Positions 20,108-29,685 of a stretch of DNA of 64,000 nt are shown in pieces (the stretch's first letter is position 1; each line of letters opens with the position of its first letter). Below the pieces are notes generated by a model. That model made no database searches, had not been told where the DNA came from, and worked only from the letters and a program-made list of their open reading frames with translations. This DNA comes from Diplonema japonicum. Its lineage: Eukaryota; Euglenozoa; Diplonemea; Diplonemida; Diplonemidae. The position numbers and the translations under genes are program-made. The DNA is taken from positions 682,001 through 746,000 of the forward strand of contig OZ025659.1 of the NCBI GenBank assembly GCA_964019335.1, read 5' to 3'.

Positions 20108-20185
20108 AGAGTCAGTAGCTGGTGACCTGACTCTTATACCAGTACGCCGTACTTTGGGATCAGCAGCCCCGCTCCCAGCTGACCT
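20108..20185. ncRNA. Candidate structured RNA region (hairpins 2-4)
   Basis: Directly after the 13-bp inverted repeat, AGAGTCAG (20108-20115) pairs with CTGACTCT (20127-20134). AGTAC/GTACT then flank a 3-nt loop (about 20142-20154), and TCAGC/GCTGA flank a 13-nt loop just after. Four stems within about 180 nt of otherwise A/T-rich spacer suggest a folded RNA. No known RNA family is recognised: no tRNA T-arm, U6 core or box pair is clear. Confidence 0.3.
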
Positions 20186-20582
20186 TTTACCGGTTCACTG
20201 TTTTTTTTTCTCTCTTTTTTTCCTTTGACTAGAAAAAGAACCTTTGGGTAGTGAACTTTGCCCCCCCCCATTTTTTTAAATGGAAATTGGCCAAGGAAAA
20301 AAAGCGCACACACACACACACACACACAACAAAATAACCGGGGGGGGGGGGGGGGGGGGCGCAGTGGGGCATTAGTATTGGCGCATTGTTTTCATTTCTT
20401 TATGGTGCATTCTAACAAAAAAAAGCTTTTTTTTCTTCTCCCCTTCCACCACGGTATTAATAATAATATATAAAAAAAGGATTTTCTTTGTTTTATTCTT
20501 CATCCACCCCTCCCCCTTATTTTTTCTTCTTTTTTCTCTTTCATATTTTCTTTCTAACCACCCACACAGTACACCTGCCCAA

Positions 20583-22631
20583 ATGAGCATTCATGGACTT
20601 CAACACCTACAGTGTAGTAGCGTGAATCACATGCTAGGGGACTCCGAAGGCGATGCGTTTAGAAGGGCTCAAGTACAGTGCAAATTCAAAGGCGGGAGGT
20701 GGAAGATGCAACCTGGGGAAACTGTGGGGCGTTTGGAAAAAATGCACGTTCCTGAACAAAAACCGAAAGCCATGACCCCGCCAGTACCGGGGAGCCATTC
20801 TAACAAGAAAGAGGCAGTACGTGTTCTGCTACCACCACTTGCTGAAAAAACCTATGTAACAACCTCACACACGGACCTGCAAGCATGGGTTGCCAGCAAG
20901 CGCAACCTGCAGCTAGCTGACGAAGAAGCCGTCAAGAGACGCAAACTGCAAGCCTCATCTTGCGCTGCCCTTAACACGCTTTTAGGTTTCTTTTCCCGAG
21001 AGACTATTTGCATCCTCGAAGCCCGTAACCGTGATGCGGTGACTCACAAACAAAATCGGCATCGTGGCAACATCTCACGGTACATAGGCCGCCACCTGCA
21101 AGCCGTGTGTCTTCGCGTCAAGGTACATGTGCAACACAGACGAAGGTATTTTCACGTGCTGAAGCTGTTCCGCCGTCGGATGCTCCAAGACCGTGCTGAT
21201 GCTGAGCTCAAACATAACCTTTTCAAGCAGGCCCGGAACATCAACGCCAAGAAGCTGCACATGAAGCGCATCGCGCTCGAAGAGACGGACAGTCGCACGA
21301 CTCTATCGAAAGAGGAGCACACGCTGTACACCAAAAACCTGCTCCTCCCTACGAACACCGCCCTCGACCTTATGTTCAAAAGCATCGAAATCACTCAGCT
21401 CATCGAGCTGCTCTTCAAAGGCGAAGCATCCCGCAGGCAGGAACTACAGGACATGGAGGAGTCGTCGAGAAATGATGTCCACGGAGCGAAGGTTCAATAC
21501 ATGGCACTGCGTTTGAAGAGGGTCACGCATGCCAAAGGGCTGCAGGGGAGATCGATGGTAGTTCACATGAACCTGCGGTACTGGAAGCTGGTGAGACACT
21601 GGGTGTACGTACGGAAGATCAGGAAGCTAGGTGCAATCGGCAACATATTACACCTGCAACAACGGTACAGAACACTGCAACAACATCGTGCCTACTGCGT
21701 GCGCATAAGGATGAAGAAACAACACTTCCTGTCGCGGCAGCTGCTGCACCAAACAACGGTAATGACCATCGGCAGGTTCTGGGTGCTGTGGGACAGGTGG
21801 TGCTACAACAGGGTGCGGCGCCGTGACACGGCACAGGCGGTACGTGCGATGCAAATATCTGCGATGCACCGCCTGACAACAAGGTACTGGAAAGCATGGG
21901 TCGCACGACCGTTTCAGGAGTTAACCTTCAGAAGAATACGAGCTGAGTGCGCGATTGCACTGCAAAAAACGTATTACAAAAAGTTGGCAACGAACAAATT
22001 GCTGCGGTGGGTGGCACGGACGCCGGAGCAACGTGTGCGGAGGCTGCAACAAAAGCTGTCCCGGCCGTTGTTCGGGAAGACGTATACGGTACTGCAGTGC
22101 CATGCGATGGAGAAGGGGCACCTGAAAAGGTTGGTGCGAAAGATGTACAAGAGGCTAGTGAGGAAGGTGGTTGTTCTTTCGCATCTGAGGGAAGAGAGCA
22201 AAACGTCACTGCTTCGCCAGCGATTCAAGACACTTAAATGCTCTGCACAGAGAAAGCCGCTGTCCCTTTGTGCCATGCTGACACGAAACAACGAGGCGCT
22301 GATGAGAGACCGATTGGAGGCGTGGGAAGCGAAAACGAGCAGGGCAAAGAAGATACGGATCATGACCCTGACGGCCAGCATGCTGCAGCGCAGCTTTGAA
22401 CTCAGCAAGTACAGGCTAGCCTGGTCGAGACTGATGCTTCCCGTGCTCATCAAGAAGCTGTGTGAACAAGACGCTTTCATCGCTCTGCATTGGAACTCAC
22501 AAAGGTATAAAAGAGGGAGGGAGGACAAGAAAAGAAGAAAAAAAACTCAAAGTATCATTATCCGCCGTTACCTGACATTGTGGATGACATGGTGCACCCT
22601 GCGTGAGGACACAAGTGATGACAGCAATTGA
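20583..22631 (+). CDS. Sfi1-like Trp-repeat protein (centrin-binding candidate)
   Basis: A 682-residue basic, mostly helical protein in one exon. From about residue 320 it shows irregular repeats with a Trp/Leu and aromatic core spaced by 25-35 residues: MNLRYWKLVRHW, GRFWVLWDRWCYN, TTRYWKAWV, NKLLRWV, RDRLEAWEAK, YRLAWSRL and RRYLTLWMTW. This resembles the spaced W-x-x-W helices of Sfi1 that bind centrins in centrosomes and basal bodies. The N-terminal 100 residues are less ordered. The family link rests on this pattern only, because Sfi1-type repeats diverge fast; another IQ-like calmodulin- or centrin-binding protein is possible. The start ATG comes 12 nt after the ACACAG acceptor-like site at 20569-20570. 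Confidence 0.55.
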   Translation: MSIHGLQHLQCSSVNHMLGDSEGDAFRRAQVQCKFKGGRWKMQPGETVGRLEKMHVPEQKPKAMTPPVPGSHSNKKEAVRVLLPPLAEKTYVTTSHTDLQAWVASKRNLQLADEEAVKRRKLQASSCAALNTLLGFFSRETICILEARNRDAVTHKQNRHRGNISRYIGRHLQAVCLRVKVHVQHRRRYFHVLKLFRRRMLQDRADAELKHNLFKQARNINAKKLHMKRIALEETDSRTTLSKEEHTLYTKNLLLPTNTALDLMFKSIEITQLIELLFKGEASRRQELQDMEESSRNDVHGAKVQYMALRLKRVTHAKGLQGRSMVVHMNLRYWKLVRHWVYVRKIRKLGAIGNILHLQQRYRTLQQHRAYCVRIRMKKQHFLSRQLLHQTTVMTIGRFWVLWDRWCYNRVRRRDTAQAVRAMQISAMHRLTTRYWKAWVARPFQELTFRRIRAECAIALQKTYYKKLATNKLLRWVARTPEQRVRRLQQKLSRPLFGKTYTVLQCHAMEKGHLKRLVRKMYKRLVRKVVVLSHLREESKTSLLRQRFKTLKCSAQRKPLSLCAMLTRNNEALMRDRLEAWEAKTSRAKKIRIMTLTASMLQRSFELSKYRLAWSRLMLPVLIKKLCEQDAFIALHWNSQRYKRGREDKKRRKKTQSIIIRRYLTLWMTWCTLREDTSDDSN

Positions 22632-22665
22632 GAGGCTTCCGTCTCTTTTCCATTTTCAGTTTTTT

Positions 22666-22668
<3 letters not shown>

Positions 22669-22701
<33 letters not shown>
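22669..22701 (+). repeat. T run (33 nt)
   Basis: Uninterrupted T tract in the 130-nt spacer between the Sfi1-like gene and LSm7. It is followed by pyrimidine-rich sequence ending TCCAG at 22727, so it could serve as a polypyrimidine tract for the next gene. Confidence 0.9.
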
Positions 22702-22702
<1 letters not shown>

Positions 22703-22761
22703 TGTTGTTTGTTTTTGGTTTGTCCAGCATATGACAGTGGTGGTGGAAGAAGAAAAAGAAA

Positions 22762-23167
22762 ATGTCCGGGAAAGGTAAAAGTAGAAAAGATGTAGTGCAC
22801 CACATTGAGAAGCTGCTGGAGCAGCCTGTGAATGTTTCGCTGATAGGGGGCCGGGAGGTGACGGGGATACTGAAGGGCTTCGATTTGTCGTTGAATATCG
22901 TGCTGGATGAGACGCGTGAATATGTGCGGGACTTAACGGTATGCCTCCCCCCCCCCCCCCCCCCCCCCCCGTTTTCCCTTTATCCTTTCTCCCATTCAGG
23001 ACTTTTCAAAGCGCAATTTGATACCCGACCCAGAAGAACCCGACACGCTAGTTGAGGAAACAAGATTTTTGGGGGTCGTCGTGTGCAAAGGGAGTTTGGT
23101 AACAGTAGTGTCACCCTATGATGGCACGGAGGAGATTGAAAACCCGTTTGCGGTTGACGAAGAGTGA
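22762..23167 (+). CDS. LSM7: LSm7, U6 snRNA-associated Sm-like protein
   Basis: Exons 22762-22938 and 23000-23167 give 114 residues, close to the usual LSm7 length. Sm motif 1 is seen as PVNVSLIGGREVTGILKGFD then LNIVLDETREYVRD, and Sm motif 2 as RFLGVVVCKGSLVTVVSP. The C-terminus EEIENPF matches LSm7. LSm7 is a subunit of the LSm2-8 ring on U6 snRNA and of the cytoplasmic LSm1-7 decapping ring. The 61-nt intron has GTATGC donor, a run of about 24 C, and a TTCAG acceptor; it sits in phase 0 after Thr59. An out-of-frame ATG at 22730 precedes the start. Confidence 0.95.
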
Positions 23168-23402
23168 GAAAAAAAAAGAGAAAAAAAAATCAGGGGACAT
23201 AAAAAAGTGTACTGTAGCTATGGGTTTCCTTGCCCACCAGTATTATTTCCCCCCCCCCAAAAAAAAGCAAAAACAACAAAAAAAACGGTAAAAAAAAACA
23301 CCACTTTTAAAAAAAAGGTGGGGAAAAGGGGAAAGAGAGGGGGAGGAGGAGGAGGCGGGCGAGGGTTTTTCTTCTTTTAAAAACACGCACACACAACACT
23401 AA

Positions 23403-24651
23403 ATGACGTCAGCGCTCCCCTCCCTGCAAGGCAGCAATGCCGGGAGGTTCAACAACGTGGCACCGTGGATACCTGCAGCGGGGAAAGTTCAAAGCGACCC
23501 TTTAGACAATGTAGGCACATGTGTGAAACACACGGGAGACAGACCGGACACACCGGAGAGAGTAATGCCGTTTCGAAAATCCAGACAGGAGGTTGGAAGA
23601 TCCGTACAACCAAGGGGAAAGGCAGGCGACCCAGGGCCGCCAGACGTACGGTTTGGGAAGAGAAACACTTACGACGACAACGCGTTGCTGCTGATCCAAC
23701 CGGACACCCGTTGCGTGTTCCTCCAAAAACAACAAGCTTTAAGCGAACAGATCTACCACACCACTCGCAACGAGCCCTTGGGCACACGCCGGGTGACAGG
23801 ACAGACACCTGAAAAGGTGAACGACCCAAAAACAAGGTTCGGAAAGGTCACAAAAACATCCGAAAACTCGAAAGCGGTGATCTACCCGTACCAGAACGAG
23901 GACGACGAGGAGGAGGCGAAGAACCACCATAAATACTGCAGAACGCACAATTCGTACCACGCGGGAGAGCAAAAAAAAAGGGACTACCACTGGGCAAAGG
24001 GCATCAACCCGAAGGAGCACCGCTTTGGCTACGTGGAGCAGTCTGAGGTGAACGGTGTGAAAGGCGCCATGTCGTATGGGGGCGAGACGGGGACTGCCAT
24101 TGTTCAGAAAACAATGGAGGACTTCAAGGACATCACGAGGGACACCCTCGGCAAGCCGAAGAACCACGGCTTTGGGAACGAACGGACCATCGACAGGAAC
24201 TTCACCTTTGGCAAGAAGAACACCTCGGATGACTGGGGTGTCCGCGAGTGCATGGTGGGGAACCTCGCAGACACCGACATGAACGACCCGAAACTGGGCG
24301 TCTCAACCCGACCCGGCTTCAGAAACGTAACCCACTCTTCTGAAGACGCAGAAAGGGCATTTGGCATCCCCTCCGTTAGAATCGACAAGAAACGGCCCAC
24401 TTACAGAAAGGTAACAGACAACAACAACTACGGGGACGACTGCAACGCACTGAGTCTTATCTGCCCTTCAAAATATGCCAGTAAGAACGTTCATGAAGAG
24501 GTGTGGAAATGGGGATAAAGGGTGTTTTATCGATTCTTTTTTTTATTTTACAGGATTTCTTGCAGCCGATCTTGAAGGAGGACATGTACCATCTTGCTCA
24601 GAAGTCTTGTTTCGGGCTTGAAGACGATGAGTTTGATGAGGTATGGGTCAC

Positions 24652-24716
<65 letters not shown>

Positions 24717-24805
24717 AGGCATGGGCCCTCGCGTCTACTTACACGCAGAACGGCTCTGTTTCAATTGAGACATTTAGAAGGGCGGTGGAAGCGCTCGATT
24801 TGTAG
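23403..24805 (+). CDS. EFHB: EFHB / CFAP21-like ciliary EF-hand protein
   Basis: Proposed exons 23403-24500, 24554-24640 and 24749-24805 give 413 residues. The protein shows recurring short motifs typical of EFHB: RFGK, HRFGY, GFGN, FTFGKKN and PTYRKVTDNNNYGDD followed by LICPS. The last two exons add a helix-loop-helix (DDEFDE / NGSVSIETFRRAVEAL) that looks like a C-terminal EF-hand. EFHB is a microtubule inner protein of ciliary doublets and also a calcium sensor in animals. Both introns are phase 0: one of 53 nt, the other of 108 nt with a 60-nt A run. Removing intron 2 is required to complete the EF-hand. Confidence 0.85.
24655..24714 (+). repeat. 60-nt poly(A) tract inside an intron
   Basis: Uninterrupted A from 24655 to 24714 within EFHB intron 2 (24641-24748, GTATGG...CGCAG). 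It is the longest homopolymer seen in the window, and it lies in a transcribed sense strand. Confidence 0.9.
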
Positions 24806-25043
24806 GTTCCCCCCTTTTTTTTATATCAGCAGAAAGGGGGGAAAGATGAGGCGCGGGGGGAAAAAAAGATTTCCCCCCCTTCCCCATGCTCCCTGTTCAA
24901 CCACCCTCCATCCCCACCCTTCTTTTTCTTCTTTATGTTACATATGTGGGTCTTCTTTTTTTTATACCTTTTTTCAAACAGATTTTTTTTTTTTTTTAGC
25001 TACGACTGTTTAGAACAATTCTCAGGTTACAAAAAAGAAGATT

Positions 25044-25487
25044 ATGCCACACCCAGCGCAGTTTATTGGGTGTAAAGCGCCCCATCCTGCGGAGATGGCG
25101 GCGGGCAGTAGTAGTGCAGATGGAACGAGAAAGAACTACCACGCGTTTGCCTTTGGGAACAAGGTGACGGGGATTGGGCTGAGAGCGCAGATTGCAAGAG
25201 TGGCTGAAGCAAGACACGTGACGGGTTGGGCACAGAACCTCTCCGATCACACACTAGAGGTGGTTGGGAATGGCCCTTCCAAAGGCATGAAAACCCTGAG
25301 TGCTTACGTCCGGCGGCAATCTGGGGTTTCACGCGTCGCAGAACAGTTCCAACCCACACACCACAAGGGCGCCTACCATCACTTTTACACAGTAGGCCAT
25401 CATGGCCATGCGACCTCAACTGGAAAATCGTGGCCTTACCAAGCAGATTATGTGGGCGACATCCCTGCACGAAAGCTGCATAAATAA
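25044..25487 (+). CDS. Acylphosphatase-like domain protein
   Basis: A 147-residue protein. Residues about 30-100 resemble the acylphosphatase fold: AFGNKVTGIGLRAQI corresponds to the phosphate-binding loop with its Arg, and VTGWAQNLSDHTLEVV corresponds to the G-W-x-x-N segment with the catalytic Asn, followed by an amphipathic helix and strand. The family GxVQGV-FR loop is degenerate (GNKVTGIGLR), but Arg and Asn are kept, so activity is possible. The His/Tyr-rich C-terminal 45 residues (HHFYTVGHHGHATS) are not part of the family. The ATG lies 27 nt after an unremarkable CAG. Function is uncertain; some acylphosphatase-like domains are only structural. Confidence 0.5.
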   Translation: MPHPAQFIGCKAPHPAEMAAGSSSADGTRKNYHAFAFGNKVTGIGLRAQIARVAEARHVTGWAQNLSDHTLEVVGNGPSKGMKTLSAYVRRQSGVSRVAEQFQPTHHKGAYHHFYTVGHHGHATSTGKSWPYQADYVGDIPARKLHK

Positions 25488-25581
25488 TGAAAGATAGTTT
25501 TTCTTTTTTACACGGAGCGGAAGAAATATAGAAACGTTATTGGGGGGGTTTTTTTATCCATACTGTTCGACACTGTCTGCT

Positions 25582-25614
<33 letters not shown>

Positions 25615-25911
25615 CCTTGTTCTGAAGCTGGAGATCGGTATACCCACGAAGGTGCGGGTTGTGTGTACGCTGTAGTCTACTATGGGCAGCACGGTTTCAT
25701 TGGGCTCCCACCCCGACGACTCGATCAGGTTGTCACGGAAGGGGAGGAACAATTCCGAAGCTGTTAAACTCCAGCCTTCCTGGGGATTTTTCACACACGG
25801 GGACAGACACGGGGTACTTATCGCCAGTCAAACACAGATTTGGCAAATTCCCGATTTTCAAAAAAAAAAAAAAAAAAAGAAAAAGGGGGGTAAAAAAAAA
25901 AGAAAAGAAAA
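25488..25911. other. Spacer with conflicting short open frames
   Basis: A 32-nt T run (25583-25614) is followed by CCTTGTTCTGAAG, an acceptor-like context. The next 240 nt (25618-25858) look coding in composition, but no single frame wins. On + there is a frame from ATG 25682 (starting MGSTVSLGSHPDDS) with no stop before the A run, and another ending SPVKHRFGKFPIF. On - there is a roughly 60-residue open frame containing FLPFRDNLIESSGWEPNE. I cannot assign a gene. Confidence 0.35.
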
Positions 25912-26992
25912 ATGGGGATGTGCTGCACAAAAGACCAGGTCGCCCCAAACGAAAGCGGCAGCAGCAACGGCAACCTGAACGCCAAGACTGAAAAACCGCC
26001 GAGGGAGGTCAAGCAACTTGCAGGACCTGCAAAGGAAGCACAGTCGCCGCCGAAGGTCAAGAAATTTGTGCACGAGAGCGTGATCCCCTTGCACGTGGAG
26101 AAGAAAACAGGACACACCTGTGTGTGTGTCTCGGCGAACAATTCGGTGTGTGCTCCCTTCTTTAAAAAAAAAAAAAAGAAAAAAAAAACAGGATACGTTT
26201 GCACTGTCGGAGAGGATAGCCGGCCTAAACCTGCGGGATGGGTTGACGTATGAAAAAGAAGAAAAAAAAAGAGGAAAAAAAAAAAAATTCAAACACAGGA
26301 TCCAAGAACTGGTAGACAGCGTGGATGAGGGCGTACCGGTGCGGCTGTGTAAAAGCAAGAACTTAGATGTGAATGATATCCGGTTTACGTGCGATAACCC
26401 CTTTGGCGGTCTCTTCGGGATGGGTCTTTGTGTTTCTGTCGGTAAAGAAGGTGGGCGAGCCGCCACCACCCAAGGCGCAGTGCAGTCGTGGCTCGTAAAC
26501 AACGGCTGGACGGCCTCCGACTCCGTCACAGTTCTGAACAACCCCTCCAGGGAAAAGCTGGATAGCTCTCTCTCAGCCCTCATGTCCACCCCAGGTATAG
26601 ACGCATTCTGGTTCTCGTTCACCGGACCTTCCGATGATCAAGGCAACCTCCTCCTCAGTGATGGAGCGCTCCCCCTATCCTCCTTGCTCCCTATGCTTTC
26701 CCGGATACCAAAGACTTCCACGGTTACAGCTGTTATTGACATGCAAGGTAATCTGCCTCAGGTTAAGGAGACAATCTGAAAAAGATTTTTTTTTTTGTTT
26801 TGTAGTTTTTTTTTGTTTTGTTTTTGTTTTTGCTTTGTTTGTTGTCTTAAACAAAGTACTGCCCAGTTTGTACGGGAAAGAAAAAAGAGTAGTGGTAGCA
26901 AACAACTTTTTTTTTTTTTGTTGTTGTCTTTCGTTTCAGTTTCACACTGCGAATACCTGACCCCCCCATTCACGATTTCTTTCTGTTTGTGA
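25912..26992 (+). CDS. Membrane-anchored caspase-fold protein, probably inactive (paralogue 1)
   Basis: Proposed exons 25912-26145, 26192-26247, 26299-26747 and 26940-26992 give 263 residues. The N-terminus MGMCC fits N-myristoylation of Gly2 plus palmitoylation of the Cys pair, so the protein should sit on a membrane. A disordered spacer is followed by DTFALSERIAGLNLRDG, then a caspase-like alpha/beta region: VQSWLVNNGWTASDSVTVL, DAFWFSFTGPSDDQG where the catalytic SGHG loop is expected, and STVTAVIDMQ where the D-x-C strand is expected. His and Cys are both missing. It is clearly paralogous to the gene at 30828. The last intron (192 nt) is the least certain; without it the protein ends at 26779. 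Confidence 0.6.
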
Positions 26993-27676
26993 ATTTGCGT
27001 TTGGCTGCTGTGGGCAGGGGGGAACGTCTGTATACCGAGCCTTACGATTTTACTTTTGAGTGCTACACGAAGAAGGCGTTGTAGCTTACCACTTCGTTTC
27101 CTGATTTTTTTTCTTCTTTTTTTACTTATTATTGAATCTTACATTGGGTGGGCTCGTTGCTGACTATTCTCCTTTCCCCCCATCATCAGCGATCTTTCTT
27201 ATGAACAGTGCCGCGCCCTCGAAGGGTTCATCGTGTTGTGGTGGGGCTCGTTGCTTACACTGCCCCATCATCGTGAATTACTTCTTTTTTTTTTTCCCCC
27301 CTTAGAAGGGGTCCGGTTCTCCGCTACTTTGTCATTGGCTTTTCTCCCCGAAAAGAAAAAAAAAAGGTATGGCGGGGTAGGGGGGTGGTACTGTTTGTGG
27401 TTTCACAAGGTGCAGGATTCCGTGTTTACGTGCGGTGTAAGAAACCCCAGGCATTTGGTTTCGTAGGGTTTTCCCCCAAGTTGAGGGAGGAAAGGGCAGA
27501 AAAGCTGATCTTTTCTTTTTATATTCCTTACAGTTTGTCTTTCTCCCATACTCATTTTCCTATTAATCTTTTTTAAAGCCTTATCTCCTGATCGCCCCCA
27601 CAAAAAACACAGGGAAGAAGAAAAAAAAAAAAAAAAAGAGAGAGAGAAAAAGAGAGTCAAATGCCTGAGAAGCAAA
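26993..27676 (+). other. Spacer, with a residual open frame at its start
   Basis: The first 90 nt continue an alternative frame (26941-27084) that translates plausibly (LRIPDPPIHDFFLFVNLRL then GERLYTEPYDFTFECYT) but does not fit the proposed splice phase of the caspase-like gene. The rest is T-rich with no coding frame. Two CAG/ACAG sites near 27533 and 27613 could be acceptors for the following TTLL gene. Confidence 0.4.
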
Positions 27677-29364
27677 ATGGATAAGAAGCTTCCACTTTTG
27701 GAAACTAGGGCGAGGACCGCAGATGTGTCAAAGGTGCGTTCAAAAACTGCGATTGTGAAGGGAAACGAGAAGTTGGGGTTGACTCTACCACTTCCTGGGG
27801 TGCGGCTACCAAAGAAGCGGGCTCTCGTTACCCACTATGCTTGCAGTAAGGCTGCGGTGCACTCTTTACAGGTGCATCTCTCCCAGCTGTTCTTCAAGCC
27901 ATTCTTCTCCTACGCTGTTGACATCTTGATCAAGTCAGGTGCCTTCATCAGTCCTTATTGCTGCATCGTGTCGAAGATGACTCCTGACTTCCTGTCGTTT
28001 TCAGACATATCTGGCATCAACCATGTACTGTATTTCTTAGCACAAGCTTTGTCCCCTTCCTTCTTTCAAAAGCTCCCGACGGTCGCTTCTTGTCAGATCG
28101 TAAGCCACTTCCCCAGAACAGAACTAATTTGCGATAAGGTATAAAAACAAAAACAAAAAACGAATTTTAAAAAAAAAAAGGTCTCCCTTGCCGTTCTCAT
28201 GGAAGAACTGCGATCCAAAGCACCCTCGGAGTGGGATTTTGTGCCAGCAACATGCACGACATACAAGGCCTTTAAGGTATCGTATTTTTTCTTTTCTTTT
28301 CTTTCTTTTTCTTTTTTTCAAAAAAAAGAAAATCTTAGGAAATGAAGCTTCTCTACCCGAACACGGCATGGGTGGTGAAAGAGGACAGAGGCCTTGGGGG
28401 GCAAGGGATACAGATTACATTCGATGTCAAAGAAGAGGACTTCACCGACGGGAAGCGGCTGGTGCAGAGATACATAGAACCACCGTTGTTGATCCAAGGA
28501 AAACGGTTTGACGTGAGAGTATACGTGGTGGTCCTTAGCTTCAGCCCGCTTCGGGTCTGGATGGGAAAAGAGGGGATTGTACATTTATGCGCTGACCGAT
28601 ATACAAGCCCAAGTGCAGACGGGGAGGTGGGCCCGATGTCGATGCATGTTACCAACCACTTCATCAACAGCAAGGCGAAGGGCTACACCAGCGGGAGCAA
28701 GGACGGGTCCACAGGGAACAACAGATCTTTCGAAAATCTGAACAAACACTTCCCCGGTGACACGGAGGACCTTTGGAGGGCGATCCGGGTAATCGTGCTC
28801 AAATCGCTTGCTGGTGTGAAACCATTTGTCGATGCAGGGCTTGAAAGGGGGTTCGAGGATTTTGAAAAAAAGAAACGTGTCCGGTGCTATGAGGTATTTG
28901 GGTACGATCTCATCATCAGCGGTGAACCGGAGCTTCGACCTTACTTGTTGGAGGTGAACCAGTTCCCCTCGTGGATGGTGAGTGGTGCTTGGTACGCACA
29001 GATTAAGAGCAGGCTTTTAAGGGATGTTTTAAATTTTTGTAGGGTGTTGCATCACTACCCTCCCCCTGCGTCAGAGTGCCCTGAGGCAAGTACTTCTTTC
29101 CTCAACCAAGTGGAGAACAAAGCCATCAAAAATTCCGAAACCCCTCTCCTTGAACGGATCTGGCCTGTCCAGACTTCTCGTTCGTGGGCAACTCCAGATG
29201 ACATTGCTGCCGTCACATCTGCGATTACGCTGTCGAATGTTGTGTTCTCACCTCATGCCGCCACTCTCCCCACCAACACTACCGCTGCGCTCAGCCCTGA
29301 TTCACCTATAACATCTTACACAGAGGTGGAGGGACCGCAGGTCCTTAGTTTTGATACTGAATAG
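27677..29364 (+). CDS. Tubulin tyrosine ligase-like (TTLL) enzyme
   Basis: Exons 27677-28138, 28181-28276 and 28339-29364 give 527 residues. TTLLs are ATP-grasp ligases that add Glu, Gly or Tyr to tubulin. Signatures in order: QIVSHFPRTELICDK (the VNHFPR-x-x-E region), EWDFVPATC, AWVVKEDRGLGGQGIQ (ATP-binding loop), VQRYIEPPLLIQGKRFDVR, YVVVLSFSPLRVW, HVTNHFIN and the C-terminal YEVFGYDLIISG...LLEVNQFPSW with the Mg-binding Glu and Asn. Introns of 42 and 62 nt are phase 0 and join conserved blocks precisely. The subfamily cannot be told: the usual N-A-S-P-S is N-Q-F-P-S here. The 120-residue tail is Ser/Thr/Pro-rich. A role at the cilium fits its neighbours. Confidence 0.9.
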
Positions 29365-29685
29365 AAACTGCTTTTAAAAAAAATGGGGAGGGACGAGAAA
29401 CAGTAAGGCTTTTTTTTGTTTTTCCTTCCCCCTCCCGCTCTTTTTTTTTTTTTTTTTTTTTTTCGTATTAGTACCCGAACTCACGATTTTTGGTTTTTTC
29501 TTTTAAAACCACGTGTGTGCAGGGAGAGAGAAAAAAAAAGGGGGGAAAAAAAAAACAAGTTTCCAACCTCCATGTATTTACATTTCCCCCCTCCCCCTTT
29601 TTTTGTTTGGCAGAAAATTGTATTGTTTTCTATTTTTCCTATTTTCTGACATTTCTTACACCCTTATAATAAAAAAAAAAGTGAC
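29365..29685 (+). other. T/A-rich spacer
   Basis: About 320 nt of T, A and C runs between the TTLL and PPR-like genes, with no coding frame and no clear structure. Confidence 0.6.

Larger units (their letters stand above)
19430..20582 (+). other. Spacer with hairpin cluster, poly-G and (AC)n
   Basis: This spacer of about 1,150 nt holds no open frame of coding character. It contains a (CA)n microsatellite near 20308-20330, a G run near 20341-20359, and a non-repetitive patch at 19980-20200 with several perfect inverted repeats (see separate entries). The last 60 nt are pyrimidine-rich and end in ACACAG before the next start codon. Confidence 0.6.

Noticed and set aside
20116-20126. GGTGAC in a hairpin loop as an SRP RNA motif
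   Set aside because: The matching GGAGCAG-type strand and the Alu domain are absent nearby, so the hexamer alone means little.
20308-20330. (CA)n repeat as a telomere-like or regulatory array
   Set aside because: It is a short dinucleotide microsatellite; such tracts are common and carry no further signal here.
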